Positions 1-10,189 of a DNA stretch of 64,000 bases are shown here, in pieces (position 1 is the first letter of the stretch; every line of letters starts with the position of its first letter). The notes under the pieces were generated by a model, which made no database searches, was not told the DNA's origin, and saw only the letters and a list, made by a program, of their open reading frames with translations. A program made the position numbers and the translations under genes. This DNA comes from Lasioglossum baleicum (Eukaryota > Arthropoda > Insecta > Hymenoptera > Halictidae), in the NCBI RefSeq assembly GCF_051020765.1, contig NC_134942.1:1302001-1366000 (forward strand), in the 5' to 3' direction.

Positions 1-1680
1 ATGTATTTTATCTATACACTTTTTACTTTATTGATTTTATCTTTTATTTTATCATATTCTTAAGTTTCATGCGGGTCGACCAGGGGTCACGGGGGGTGGG
101 GGCAGACGCGAGACGGAACTCGCCCCTGTCCCCTCCTTGTCGCGTTGCGGAAAAAAATACAATGCAGCGTGTACGAGTATTTGCACATGTATAAAAATCG
201 GATGGCGCGGTAACAAAAATTCTAAATTATACAGCACAAGTTGCAGCAATGGATGCGCATATGTTAAATTACCTGCATACCGCTGTTTCCTCAAACTGTG
301 TGTTCGTAACTGGCACTGGGAGGATCGCAGTGCCACCACTGCGAGGAGGCCCAGGACTCTGCGCGGCATACGCTGGAAGAATGTCCAGCGTGGTCGGCAC
401 GGCGCAGAGACCTAAGGGGCGTTATTGGGATGGACCTCACGTTACCGGTCGTGGTCGACCACATGATCGGCAGCAAGAGGTCAAGAGCAGCGTTTGCCTC
501 CTTCTGCGAGATTGTGATAACGCAGAAGGAGGCAGCGGAGAGGGAGAGGGAAGGCGACCCCCTCTCCGCCAGGAGGCTAGCATCGGCGGGGCAACTCCGA
601 CGAGGCCGACGGCCCCCTGTTAAGGGGCCGCAGACGTAATGGCGGCGGTGGGACTACTTAGTACTTCCACCGCCGCCAAGGGGGCTGGCCGTTAAGGCGC
701 CCCCGGGGTGGGCAGGTCGCGGGTGGCGAGGTGGAGCAATAATCCCCTCCCCGCCTCTACAAAGATGCGACCTGCCGGTCGACCCCCCTCCTTTTATTTT
801 ATAATATTTCATTTTATTCTATATATATTTTATATTCTATATTATAAATTTTATCTTTATCTTTCATTCCCCTTTATTTTGCCCCCCCTTCTTATGTTTG
901 TTGTGTTTTATCCATTGTATTTATTTACTTATTATTATTTATTTATTTATTGACTTTTATTTTATCTATTTTATCTGTACACCTTTTCATTTATTGATTT
1001 TATCTTTTATTTTATCATATTTTTAAGTTTCATGCGGGTCGACCAGGGGTCACGGGGGGTGGGGGCAGACGCGAGCCGGAACTCGCCTCTGTCCCCTCCT
1101 TGTCGCGTTGCGGAAAAAAATACAATGCAGCGTGTACGAGTATTTGCACATGTATAAAAATCGGATGGCGCGGTAACAAAAATTCTAAATTATACAGCAC
1201 AAGTTGCAGCAATGGATGCGCATATGTTAAATTACCTGCATACCGCTGTTTCCTCAAACTGTGTGTTCGTAACTGGCACTGGGAGGATCGCAGTGCCACC
1301 ACTGCGAGGAGGCCCAGGACTCTGCGCGGCATACGCTGGAAGAATGTCCAGCGTGGTCGGCACGGCGCAGAGACCTAAGGGGCGTTATTGGGATGGACCT
1401 CACGTTACCGGTCGTGGTCGACCACATGATCGGCTGCGAGAGGTCAAGAGCAGCGTTTGCCTCCTTCTGCGAGATTGTGATAACGCAGAAGGAGGCAGCG
1501 GAGAGGGAGAGGGAAGCCGGCCCCCTCTCCGCCAGGAGGCTAGCATCGGCGGGGCAACCCCGACGTTGCCGACGGCCCCCTGTTAAGGGGCCGCAGACGT
1601 AAAGGCGGCGGTGGGACTACTTAGTACTTCCACCGCCGCCAAGGGGGGCTGGCCGTTAAGGCGCCCCCGGGGTGGGCAGG
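1..1680 (+). repeat. 5-mer duplication, copy 1 (period 4,819 bp)
   Basis: Positions 1-1680 match 4820-6499 with a constant offset of 4,819 bp, five monomers minus one base. I see isolated differences near 125 and 1432. Both copies share rare variants such as the FYPL-encoding TTTTATCC near 909 and 5728. The homology may extend left of the window. Confidence 0.8.
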
Positions 1681-4600
1681 TCGCGGGGGCCGAGGTGGAG
1701 CAATAATCCCCTCCCCGCCTCTACAAAGATGGGACCTGCCGGTCGACCCCCCTCCTTTTATTTTATAATATTTCATTTTATTCTATATATATTTTATATT
1801 CTATATTATAAATTTTATCTTTATCTTTCATTCCCCTTTATTTTGTCCCCACTTCTTATGTTTGTTGTGTTTTGTCCATTGTATTTATTTACTTATTATT
1901 ATTTATTTATTTATTGACTTTTATTTTATGTATTTTATCTATACACTTTTTACTTTATTGATTTTATCTTTTATTTTATCATATTCTTAAGTTTCATGCG
2001 GGTCGACCAGGGGTCACGGGGGGTGGGGGCAGACGCGAGACGGAACTCGCCTCTGTCCCCTCCTTGTCGCGTTGCGGAAAAAAATACAATGCAGCGTGTA
2101 CGAGTATTTGCACATGTATAAAAATCGGATGGCGCGGTAACAAAAATTCTAAATTATACAGCACAAGTTGCAGCAATGGATGCGCATATGTTAAATTACC
2201 TGCATACCGCTGTTTCCTCAAACTGTGTGTTCGTAACTGGCACTGGGAGGATCGCAGTGCCACCACTGCGAGGAGACCCAGGACTCTGCGCGGCATACGC
2301 TGGAAGAATGTCCAGCGTGGTCGGCACGGCGCAGAGACCTAAGGGGTGTTATTGGGATGGACCTCACGTTACCGGTCGTGGTCGACCACATGATCGGCAG
2401 CGAGAGGTCAAGAGCAGCGTTTGCCTCCTTCTGCGAGATTGTGATAACGCAGAAGGAGGCAGCGGAGAGGGAGAGGGAAGCCGGCCCCCTCTCCGCCAGG
2501 AGGCTAGCATCGGCGGGGCAAACCCGACGAGGCCGACGGCCCCCTGTTAAGGGGCCACAGACGTAAAGGCGGCGGTGGGACTACTTAGTACTTCCACCGC
2601 CGCCAAGGGGGGCTGGCCGTTAAGGCGCCCCCGGTGTGGGCAGGTCGCGGGGGCCGAGGTGGAGCAATAATCCCCTCCCCGCCTCTACAAAGATGCGACC
2701 TGCCGGTCGACCCCCCTCCTTTTATTTTATAATATTTCATTTTATTCTATATATATTTTATATTCTATATTATAAATTTTATCTTTATCTTTCATTCCCC
2801 TTTATTTTGTCCCCACTTCTTATGTTTGTTGTGTTTTGTCCATTGTATTTATTTACTTATTATTATTTATTTATTTATTGACTTTTATTTTATGTATTTT
2901 ATCTATACACTTTTTACTTTATTGATTTTATCTTTTATTTTATCATATTCTTAAGTTTCATGCGGGTCGACCAGGGGTCACGGGGAGTGGGGGCAGACGC
3001 GAGACGGAACTCGCCTCTGTCCCCTCCTTGTCGCGTTGCGGAAAAAAATACAATGCAGCGTGTACGAGTATTTGCACATGTATAAAAATCGGATGGCGCG
3101 GTAACAAAAATTCTAAATTATACAGCACAAGTTGCAGCAATGGATGCGCATATGTTAAATTACCTGCACACCGCCGTTTCCTCAAACTGTGTGTTCGTCA
3201 CTGGCACTGGGAGGATCGCAGTGCCACCACTGCGCGGAGGCCCAGGACTCTGCACGGCATACGCTGGAAGAATGTCCAGCGTTGTCGGCACCGGGCAGAG
3301 ACCTAAGGGGCGTTATTGGGATGGACCTCACGTTACCGGTCGTGGTCGACCACATGATCGGCAGCGAGAGGTCAAGAGCAGCGTTTGCCTCCTTCTGCGA
3401 GATTGTGATAACGCAGAAGGAGGCAGCGGAGAGGGAGAGGGAAGCCGGCCCCCTCTCCGCCAGGAGGCTAGCATCGGCGGGGCAAACCCGACGAGGCCGA
3501 CGGCCCCCTGTTAAGGGGCCACAGACGTAAAGGCGGCGGTGGGACTACTTAGTACTTCCACCGCCGCCAAGGGGGGCTGGCCGTTAAGGCGCCCCCGGGG
3601 TGGGCAGGTCGCGGGGGCCGAGGTGGAGCAATAATCCCCTCCCCGCCTCTACAAAGATGCGACCTGCCGGTCGACCCCCCTCCTTTTATTTTATAATATT
3701 TCATTTTATTCTATATATATTTTATATTCTATATTATAAATTTTATCTTTATCTTTCATTCCCCTTTATTTTGTCCCCACTTCTTATGTTTGTTGTGTTT
3801 TGTCCATTGTATTTATTTACTTATTATTATTTATTTATTTATTGACTTTTATTTTATGTATTTTATCTATACACCTTTTCATTTATTGATTTTATCTTTT
3901 ATTTTATCATATTTTTAAGTTTCATGCGGGTCGACCAGGGGTCACGGGGGGTGGGGGCAGACGCGAGCCGGAACTCGCCTCTGTCCCCTCCTTGTCGCGT
4001 TGCGGAAAAAAATACAATGCAGCGTGTACGAGTATTTGCACATGTATAAAAATCGGATGGCGCGGTAACAAAAATTCTAAATTATACAGCGCAAGTTGCA
4101 GCAATGGATGCGCATATGTTAAATTACCTGCATACCGCTGTTTCCTCAAACTGTGTGTTCCTAACTGGCACTGAGAGAATCGCAGTGCCACCACTGCGAG
4201 GAGGCCCAGGACTCTGCGCGGCATACGCTGGAAGAATGTCCAGCGTGGTCGGCACGGCGCAGAGACCTAAGGGGCGTTATTGGGATGGACCTCACGTTAC
4301 CGGTCGTGGTCGACCACATGATCGGCAGCGAGAGGTCAAGAGCAGCGTTTGCCTCCTTCTGCGATATTGTGATAACGCAGAAGGAGGCAGCGGAGAGGGA
4401 GAGGGAAGCCGGCCCCCTCTCCGCCAGGAGGCTAGCATCGGCGGGGCAACCCCGACGTTGCCGACGGCCCCCTGTTAAGGGGCCGCAGACGTAAAGGCGG
4501 CGGTGGGACTACTTAGTACTTCCACCGCCGCCAAGGGGGGCTGGCCGTGAAGGCGGCCCCGGGGTGGGCAGGTCGCGGGGGCCGAGGTGGAGCAATAATC

Positions 4601-4819
4601 CCCTCCCCGCCTCTACAAAGATGCGACCTGCCGGTCGAACCCCCTCCTTTTATTTTATAATATTTCATTTTATTCTATATATATTTTATATTCTATATTA
4701 TAAATTTTATCTTTATCTTTCATTCCCCTTTATTTTGTCCCCACTTCTTATGTTTGTTGTGTTTTGTCCATTGTATTTATTTACTTAGTATTATTTATTT
4801 ATTTATTGACTATTATTTC

Positions 4820-6499
4820 ATGTATTTTATCTATACACTTTTTACTTTATTGATTTTATCTTTTATTTTATCATATTCTTAAGTTTCATGCGGGTCGACC
4901 AGGGGTCACGGGGGGTGGGGGCAGACGCGAGACGGAACTCGCCTCTGTCCCCTCCTTGTCGCGTTGCGGAAAAAAATACAATGCAGCGTGTACGAGTATT
5001 TGCACATGTATAAAAATCGGATGGCGCGGTAACAAAAATTCTAAATTATACAGCACAAGTTGCAGCAATGGATGCGCATATGTTAAATTACCTGCATACC
5101 GCTGTTTCCTCAAACTGTGTGTTCGTAACTGGCACTGGGAGGATCGCAGTGCCACCACTGCGAGGAGGCCCAGGACTCTGCGCGGCATACGCTGGAAGAA
5201 TGTCCAGCGTGGTCGGCACGGCGCAGAGACCTAAGGGGCGTTATTGGGATGGACCTCACGTTACCGGTCGTGGTCGACCACATGATCGGCAGCAAGAGGT
5301 CAAGAGCAGCGTTTGCCTCCTTCTGCGAGATTGTGATAACGCAGAAGGAGGCAGCGGAGAGGGAGAGGGAAGGCGACCCCCTCTCCGCCAGGAGGCTAGC
5401 ATCGGCGGGGCAACTCCGACGAGGCCGACGGCCCCCTGTTAAGGGGCCGCAGACGTAATGGCGGCGGTGGGACTACTTAGTACTTCCACCGCCGCCAAGG
5501 GGGCTGGCCGTTAAGGCGCCCCCGGGGTGGGCAGGTCGCGGGTGGCGAGGTGGAGCAATAATCCCCTCCCCGCCTCTACAAAGATGCGACCTGCCGGTCG
5601 ACCCCCCTCCTTTTATTTTATAATATTTCATTTTATTCTATATATATTTTATATTCTATATTATAAATTTTATCTTTATCTTTCATTCCCCTTTATTTTG
5701 CCCCCCCTTCTTATGTTTGTTGTGTTTTATCCATTGTATTTATTTACTTATTATTATTTATTTATTTATTGACTTTTATTTTATCTATTTTATCTGTACA
5801 CCTTTTCATTTATTGATTTTATCTTTTATTTTATCATATTTTTAAGTTTCATGCGGGTCGACCAGGGGTCACGGGGGGTGGGGGCAGACGCGAGCCGGAA
5901 CTCGCCTCTGTCCCCTCCTTGTCGCGTTGCGGAAAAAAATACAATGCAGCGTGTACGAGTATTTGCACATGTATAAAAATCGGATGGCGCGGTAACAAAA
6001 ATTCTAAATTATACAGCACAAGTTGCAGCAATGGATGCGCATATGTTAAATTACCTGCATACCGCTGTTTCCTCAAACTGTGTGTTCGTAACTGGCACTG
6101 GGAGGATCGCAGTGCCACCACTGCGAGGAGGCCCAGGACTCTGCGCGGCATACGCTGGAAGAATGTCCAGCGTGGTCGGCACGGCGCAGAGACCTAAGGG
6201 GCGTTATTGGGATGGACCTCACGTTACCGGTCGTGGTCGACCACATGATCGGCAGCGAGAGGTCAAGAGCAGCGTTTGCCTCCTTCTGCGAGATTGTGAT
6301 AACGCAGAAGGAGGCAGCGGAGAGGGAGAGGGAAGCCGGCCCCCTCTCCGCCAGGAGGCTAGCATCGGCGGGGCAACCCCGACGTTGCCGACGGCCCCCT
6401 GTTAAGGGGCCGCAGACGTAAAGGCGGCGGTGGGACTACTTAGTACTTCCACCGCCGCCAAGGGGGGCTGGCCGTTAAGGCGCCCCCGGGGTGGGCAGG
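4820..6499 (+). repeat. 5-mer duplication, copy 2 (period 4,819 bp)
   Basis: Second copy of 1-1680. The match ends near 6499, where this copy reads GTCGTGGGGG and the partner reads GTCGCGGGGG, followed by further differences. Confidence 0.8.
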
Positions 6500-7646
6500 T
6501 CGTGGGGGCCGAGGTGGAGTAATAATCCCCACCCCGCCTCTACAAAGATGCGACCTGCCAGTCGACCCCCCTCCTTTTATTTTATAATATTTCATTTTAT
6601 TCTATATATAATTTATATTCTATATTATAAATTTTATCTTTATCTTTCATTCCCCTTTTTTTTGCCCCCCCCCCTTCTTATGTTTGTTGTGTTTTGTCCA
6701 TTGTATTTATTTACTTATTATTATTTATTTATTTATTGACTTTTATTTTATCTATTTTATCTATACACCTTTTCATTTATTGATTTTATCTTTTATTTTA
6801 TCATATTTTTAAGTTTTATGCGGGTTGACCAGGTGGTGGGACGGGGGGAGGGGACAGACGCGAGCCGGAACTCGCCTCTGTCCCCTCCTTGTCGCGTTGC
6901 GGAAAAAAATACAATGCAGCGTGTACGAGTATTTGCACATGTATAAAAATCGGATGGCGCGGTAACAAAAATTCTAAATCATACAGCACAAGTTGCAGCA
7001 ATGGATGCGCATATGTTAAATTACCTGCATACCGCCGTATCCTCAATCTTTGTGTTCGTAACTGGCACTGGGAGGATCGCAGTGCCACCACTGCGCGGAG
7101 GCCCAGGACTCTGCACGGCATACGCTGGAAGAATGTCCAGCGTGGTCGGCGCCGCGCAGAGACCTAAGGGGCGTTATTGGGATGGACCTCTCGTTGCCGG
7201 TCGTGGTCGACCACATGATCGGCAGCGTGAGGTCAAGAGCAGCGTTTGCCTCCTTCTGCGAGATTGTGATAACGCAGAAGGAGGCAGCGGAGAGGGAGAG
7301 GGAAGCCGGCCCCCTCTCCGCCAGGAGGCTAGCATCGGCGGGGCAAACCCGACGAGGCCGACGGCCCCCTGTTAAGGGGCCGCAGACGTAAAGGCGGCGG
7401 TGGGACTACTTAGTACTTCCACCGCCGCCAAGGGGGGCTGGCCGTTAAGGCGCCCCCGGGGTGGGCAGGTCGTGGGGGCCGAGGTGGAGCAATAATCCCC
7501 ACCCCGCCTCTACAAAGATTCGACCTGCCGGTCGACCCCCCTCCTTTTATTTTATAATATTTCATTTTATTTTATATATATTTTATATTCTATATTATAA
7601 ATTTTATCTTTATCTTTCATTCCCCTTTATTTTGCCCCCCCCCTTC

Positions 7647-7651
7647 TTATG
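7647..7651. repeat. Target-site duplication, left (TTATG)
   Basis: TTATG directly precedes the 5' LTR. Uninterrupted monomers read CTTCTTATGTTTGTTG here, so one TTATG was present before insertion. A 5-bp duplication fits Bel-Pao integrases. Confidence 0.93.
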
Positions 7652-8067
7652 TGTTCCGGCCACCCGTCACAGAGCCGATCCGCCGAACCGGCGTCTCGAC
7701 AAGCGTCGGTCACCGTCGTCTCAGCGTCCCCACCACGCGCAATGAACAGGTGATTTCGGGCATGAGACGACGGTAACGGTCGGGCGACATCGATGTACAC
7801 AGTCGTTTTTGGGTACCACGGCATACGTGTACACAACAAGAACGCGCTATATGATCTCACCGTTACGCAACTGAACCTTCGATCGTGAACTCGGGATTTC
7901 CACAGTGTTACTCGTCATCCACCGTTTCTTGTCGATTGAGTTATTCGCCACAGACATTTATACCGTGTCATACCTTTACGTCAATATATGTTTTCATCGT
8001 GAGTTTACTACAGTGTTCATTTCTTCCACCCACTAGCGATCCTAGTACATCGGTCCGATCTCAGACA
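7652..8067 (+). repeat. 5' LTR
   Basis: 416 bp, starting TGTTCCGGCC and ending CTCAGACA. It differs from the 3' LTR at three sites: GGCGTC versus GGGTC-type near 7692, and two changes in CTGAACCTTC near 7876-7878. Possible TATA-like words are CTATATGA near 7848 and TTTATA at 7957-7962; I cannot choose between them as the promoter. No clear AATAAA signal is seen. Confidence 0.95.
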
Positions 8068-8072
8068 TTTTT

Positions 8073-8090
8073 TGGTCCTTCGAGCCGGAT
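8073..8090 (+). other. Primer-binding site, tRNA-Tyr type
   Basis: TGGTCCTTCGAGCCGGAT starts 5 nt after the 5' LTR. It is the reverse complement of a tRNA 3' end reading ATCCGGCTCGAAGGA plus CCA, which I recognise as the insect tRNA-Tyr acceptor and T-arm end. It would prime minus-strand synthesis. The tRNA identity is from memory and not checked against a database. Confidence 0.8.
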
Positions 8091-8314
8091 AGATCGGCGG
8101 CTTCATATATCGATCAAAGATCAACAGTGGGTGTATTTAGTGAACTTCGTGAAACCGCTGCCTTAGACCCGTGTGCACCGGTACGTGCCGCGTACAGTTA
8201 ACGGCCGTTAGATTCGAATCGCGCTGTGACCTTTCGCGCCCGCTCGCGTGTGTACGGTGTTTTGTGCGCGCATTTCGAGTAACCTCCCGCTCGTCTCCGC
8301 CACCGCCGGTTCAA
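8091..8314 (+). other. Retrotransposon leader between primer site and gag
   Basis: 224 bp with no recognised coding function. The Gag frame is open upstream to a GTG at 8171, but that extension (48 codons, Cys/Arg-rich) does not resemble a Gag N-terminus, so I start Gag at the ATG at 8315. RNA packaging signals would be expected here; none can be identified from sequence alone. Confidence 0.6.
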
Positions 8315-10189
8315 ATGTCAACGGCCGAATCGCTGTTCGCCTTGCAATTCGACTTGCATCATGCCATCAGTCGCGTTCTGGTCAATGTAAAGAAGAAGGG
8401 TGCAGCCAACATCACGGAATCCTATGTACAAGCTCGGCTAGACACACTCCTCCGCAATTGGGACGAGTTCCGCGCAAATCACGTGAAACTCCAGGACTTA
8501 TGCACCCCCGAAGCACGTAAGCATGACTACTACGTTGGCGGTCTCCGTCACACGACTGAGGATTTGGTCGTCGACACCCAAGCTGTACTGTGCAACATGC
8601 TGGCCGAATTAACACCTCGTCCACCTGCATCCACCGAAAAGTCTCACGGCAATCATCGAGACCAATCACAGCCTGCCTCGTCGGCCAAGCTCCGCCGTTT
8701 GGACGTCCCAACGTTCTCCGGAGACTACCAGGACTGGCCACTCTTCAAGGCGTTGTTCGCGTCCCTTGTTTTGTCCAACGACAGCCTGTCCTCCACCGAG
8801 AAGTTCCATTACCTCCTTCTGAGCGTCCACGGCGAAGCGCTCGATCTCATCAGGAATCTTCCAGTCGACGGTGCGCATTTCGATCGGGCGTGGCAACTCA
8901 TCGTTGGTCAGTACGAGAATACTCGTGTCCTTGTCGACAACCTGCTCGGCACGCTGTTTTCGCTCCCCGCAGCGACGTCAGAATCCGCGGCGGAGCTCAA
9001 ACGAATCCGCGGCACCGTGAAGCAAGTGTTAAACGCGCTCGAAGTGTTGAAGTGCCAAGTGCAACATTGGGGTCCATTCATCATCTACTGGGTCACTCAA
9101 CGACTGGACCCGGAGACACTCAAAGCATGGGAGTTGCAAATCGCAGACAACTCAGATTATCCGGAATTCTCAGTACTGGACACCTTCCTCGAGCACCGCA
9201 TTCGCGCGTTAGCCAAGGTTGAGAGTACGAAACCGGTTACCTCGGTTTCAAAATCCCGAGCACCCGGCGCTCAATCACACGCTACCATCGCGTCTCAGAA
9301 CCGCTGCATTCTATGCTGCGCAGACCACTACCTCGGAAGATGCGCTCAATACCTGGCAAAGACGCCTGAGCAACGCAAGCAGCTAGTAACGCAACATCGC
9401 CGCTGCTACAACTGCTTGGGGAACCACCCAATCAAGGTCTGCCGCCACACTACGACGTGCATGAAATGCGCTTCGCGACATCACATGTCGTTACACGATG
9501 CTTCCATCTCCTCTTCAGCGTCCTCGTCATCTTCAGAATCCGAACCGATAGTCGAGGCTCCGCCAGCTGCGGCTCACCACGTCATGCCAGCCTCGCTCCC
9601 GGTGTTGTCGCGCCGCCCGATGATATTGGCCACTGCGCTCGTGACCATACTTTCCACCAACGGAGACAACATCCGTGCCCGCGTGCTGCTCGATCAGGGA
9701 TCTGAGGTCTCCTTCATTAAGGAGTCCATATGCCAACGGCTGCGTCTTCCTCGGCAGCATGCACGCATGCCCATTTACGGAATCGGTGCAGGTCATACTG
9801 TGACGACACGGGGCGTCTCCACATTCGTCATATCGTCGCTCACCCAGACGTACACCTGCGAAGTGAAAGCATTTATTTTACCCGAGCTGACCCATTATGC
9901 ACCAGCCGCGACCAGTCCGCACGCAAGCTGGGATCATATCCAAGGGTTGCAATTAGCCGACCCATCTTACCTGGACCCGCAACCAATCGACATGGTCATC
10001 GGCGTCGATGTCTACAGCCGCATCATTGGGATGGGTCATTTCCGGTCCGGCGTCCACCGTCCGCACCCACAAGGCGTCCAATGGGATCTCCAGCTTCCAA
10101 TGCGGCATCGACCGGGACCTTTACGAGCTCGTCCAAAAATTCTGGGTCCAGGAAGAGCCAAATGCTCTGCCCGCCACGACGCTGACTGA
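8315..10189 (+). CDS. gag-pro: Bel-Pao Gag-protease (frame broken at the C-terminus)
   Basis: 624 codons from the ATG at 8315. Gag forms the particle that packages element RNA; the protease matures the polyprotein. Residues about 125-300 are the DUF1759-type Gag core (VPTFSGDYQDWPLF start). Three zinc knuckles follow: C331/C334/H338/C343, C364/C367/H371/C376 (both CX2CX3HX4C) and C382/C385/H389/H394 (CX2CX3HX4H), then a Ser-rich linker (about 397-412). The aspartic protease region is about 435-568, with LLDQGSEVSFI at the active site (D460); Q461 stands where retroviral proteases have Ser or Thr. Family-like sequence ends at DVYS (565-568). The remaining 56 residues to the TGA are an out-of-frame read of pol. 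In intact elements this frame normally runs on into pol. Confidence 0.9.
   Translation: MSTAESLFALQFDLHHAISRVLVNVKKKGAANITESYVQARLDTLLRNWDEFRANHVKLQDLCTPEARKHDYYVGGLRHTTEDLVVDTQAVLCNMLAELTPRPPASTEKSHGNHRDQSQPASSAKLRRLDVPTFSGDYQDWPLFKALFASLVLSNDSLSSTEKFHYLLLSVHGEALDLIRNLPVDGAHFDRAWQLIVGQYENTRVLVDNLLGTLFSLPAATSESAAELKRIRGTVKQVLNALEVLKCQVQHWGPFIIYWVTQRLDPETLKAWELQIADNSDYPEFSVLDTFLEHRIRALAKVESTKPVTSVSKSRAPGAQSHATIASQNRCILCCADHYLGRCAQYLAKTPEQRKQLVTQHRRCYNCLGNHPIKVCRHTTTCMKCASRHHMSLHDASISSSASSSSSESEPIVEAPPAAAHHVMPASLPVLSRRPMILATALVTILSTNGDNIRARVLLDQGSEVSFIKESICQRLRLPRQHARMPIYGIGAGHTVTTRGVSTFVISSLTQTYTCEVKAFILPELTHYAPAATSPHASWDHIQGLQLADPSYLDPQPIDMVIGVDVYSRIIGMGHFRSGVHRPHPQGVQWDLQLPMRHRPGPLRARPKILGPGRAKCSARHDAD

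Larger units (their letters stand above)
1..7646 (+). repeat. Satellite array, left segment (M0 partial to M8 5' part)
   Basis: Head-to-tail copies of a monomer of about 964 bp. Monomer starts, set at the CATGCGGG/TATGCGGG motif, are 68 (M1), 1031, 1995, 2959, 3923, 4887, 5850 and 6817 (M8); positions 1-67 are the end of M0. M1-M7 all begin with the type I leader (GTCGACCAGGGGTCACGG). M8 begins with the type II leader (GTTGACCAGGTGGTGGG). Each copy has a GC-rich part holding the R1-derived remnant and a T-rich tract. M8 is cut inside its T-rich tract by the Bel-Pao insertion. I see no host gene in this segment; the 60-124-codon open frames recur in every copy in several overlapping frames and look like chance frames preserved by homogenisation. 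Confidence 0.97.

Noticed and set aside
67..369. A 100-codon frame on the minus strand in many monomers
   Set aside because: It is antisense to the R1 remnant, varies at its ends with every small indel, and matches no family I recognise.
249..623. A 124-codon open frame (MDAHMLNYLH...) recurring in nearly every monomer
   Set aside because: Two other frames are equally open over the same bases, and the frame that matches a known family (the R1 tail) is a different one. Conservation is explained by recent copying of monomers, not by selection on this protein.
708..953. An 81-codon frame ending in a hydrophobic Phe/Tyr/Leu-rich stretch, resembling a membrane protein
   Set aside because: The hydrophobic part is simply the T-rich tract read in one frame; any TTTAT-rich DNA gives this. 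No initiation context or homology supports it.
10008..10189. Programmed frameshift between gag-protease and pol, using the overlap of the two open frames
   Set aside because: The two frames overlap by 182 bp, but family-like sequence switches abruptly near 10020 with linking residues missing, which fits a deletion better than a translational frameshift.
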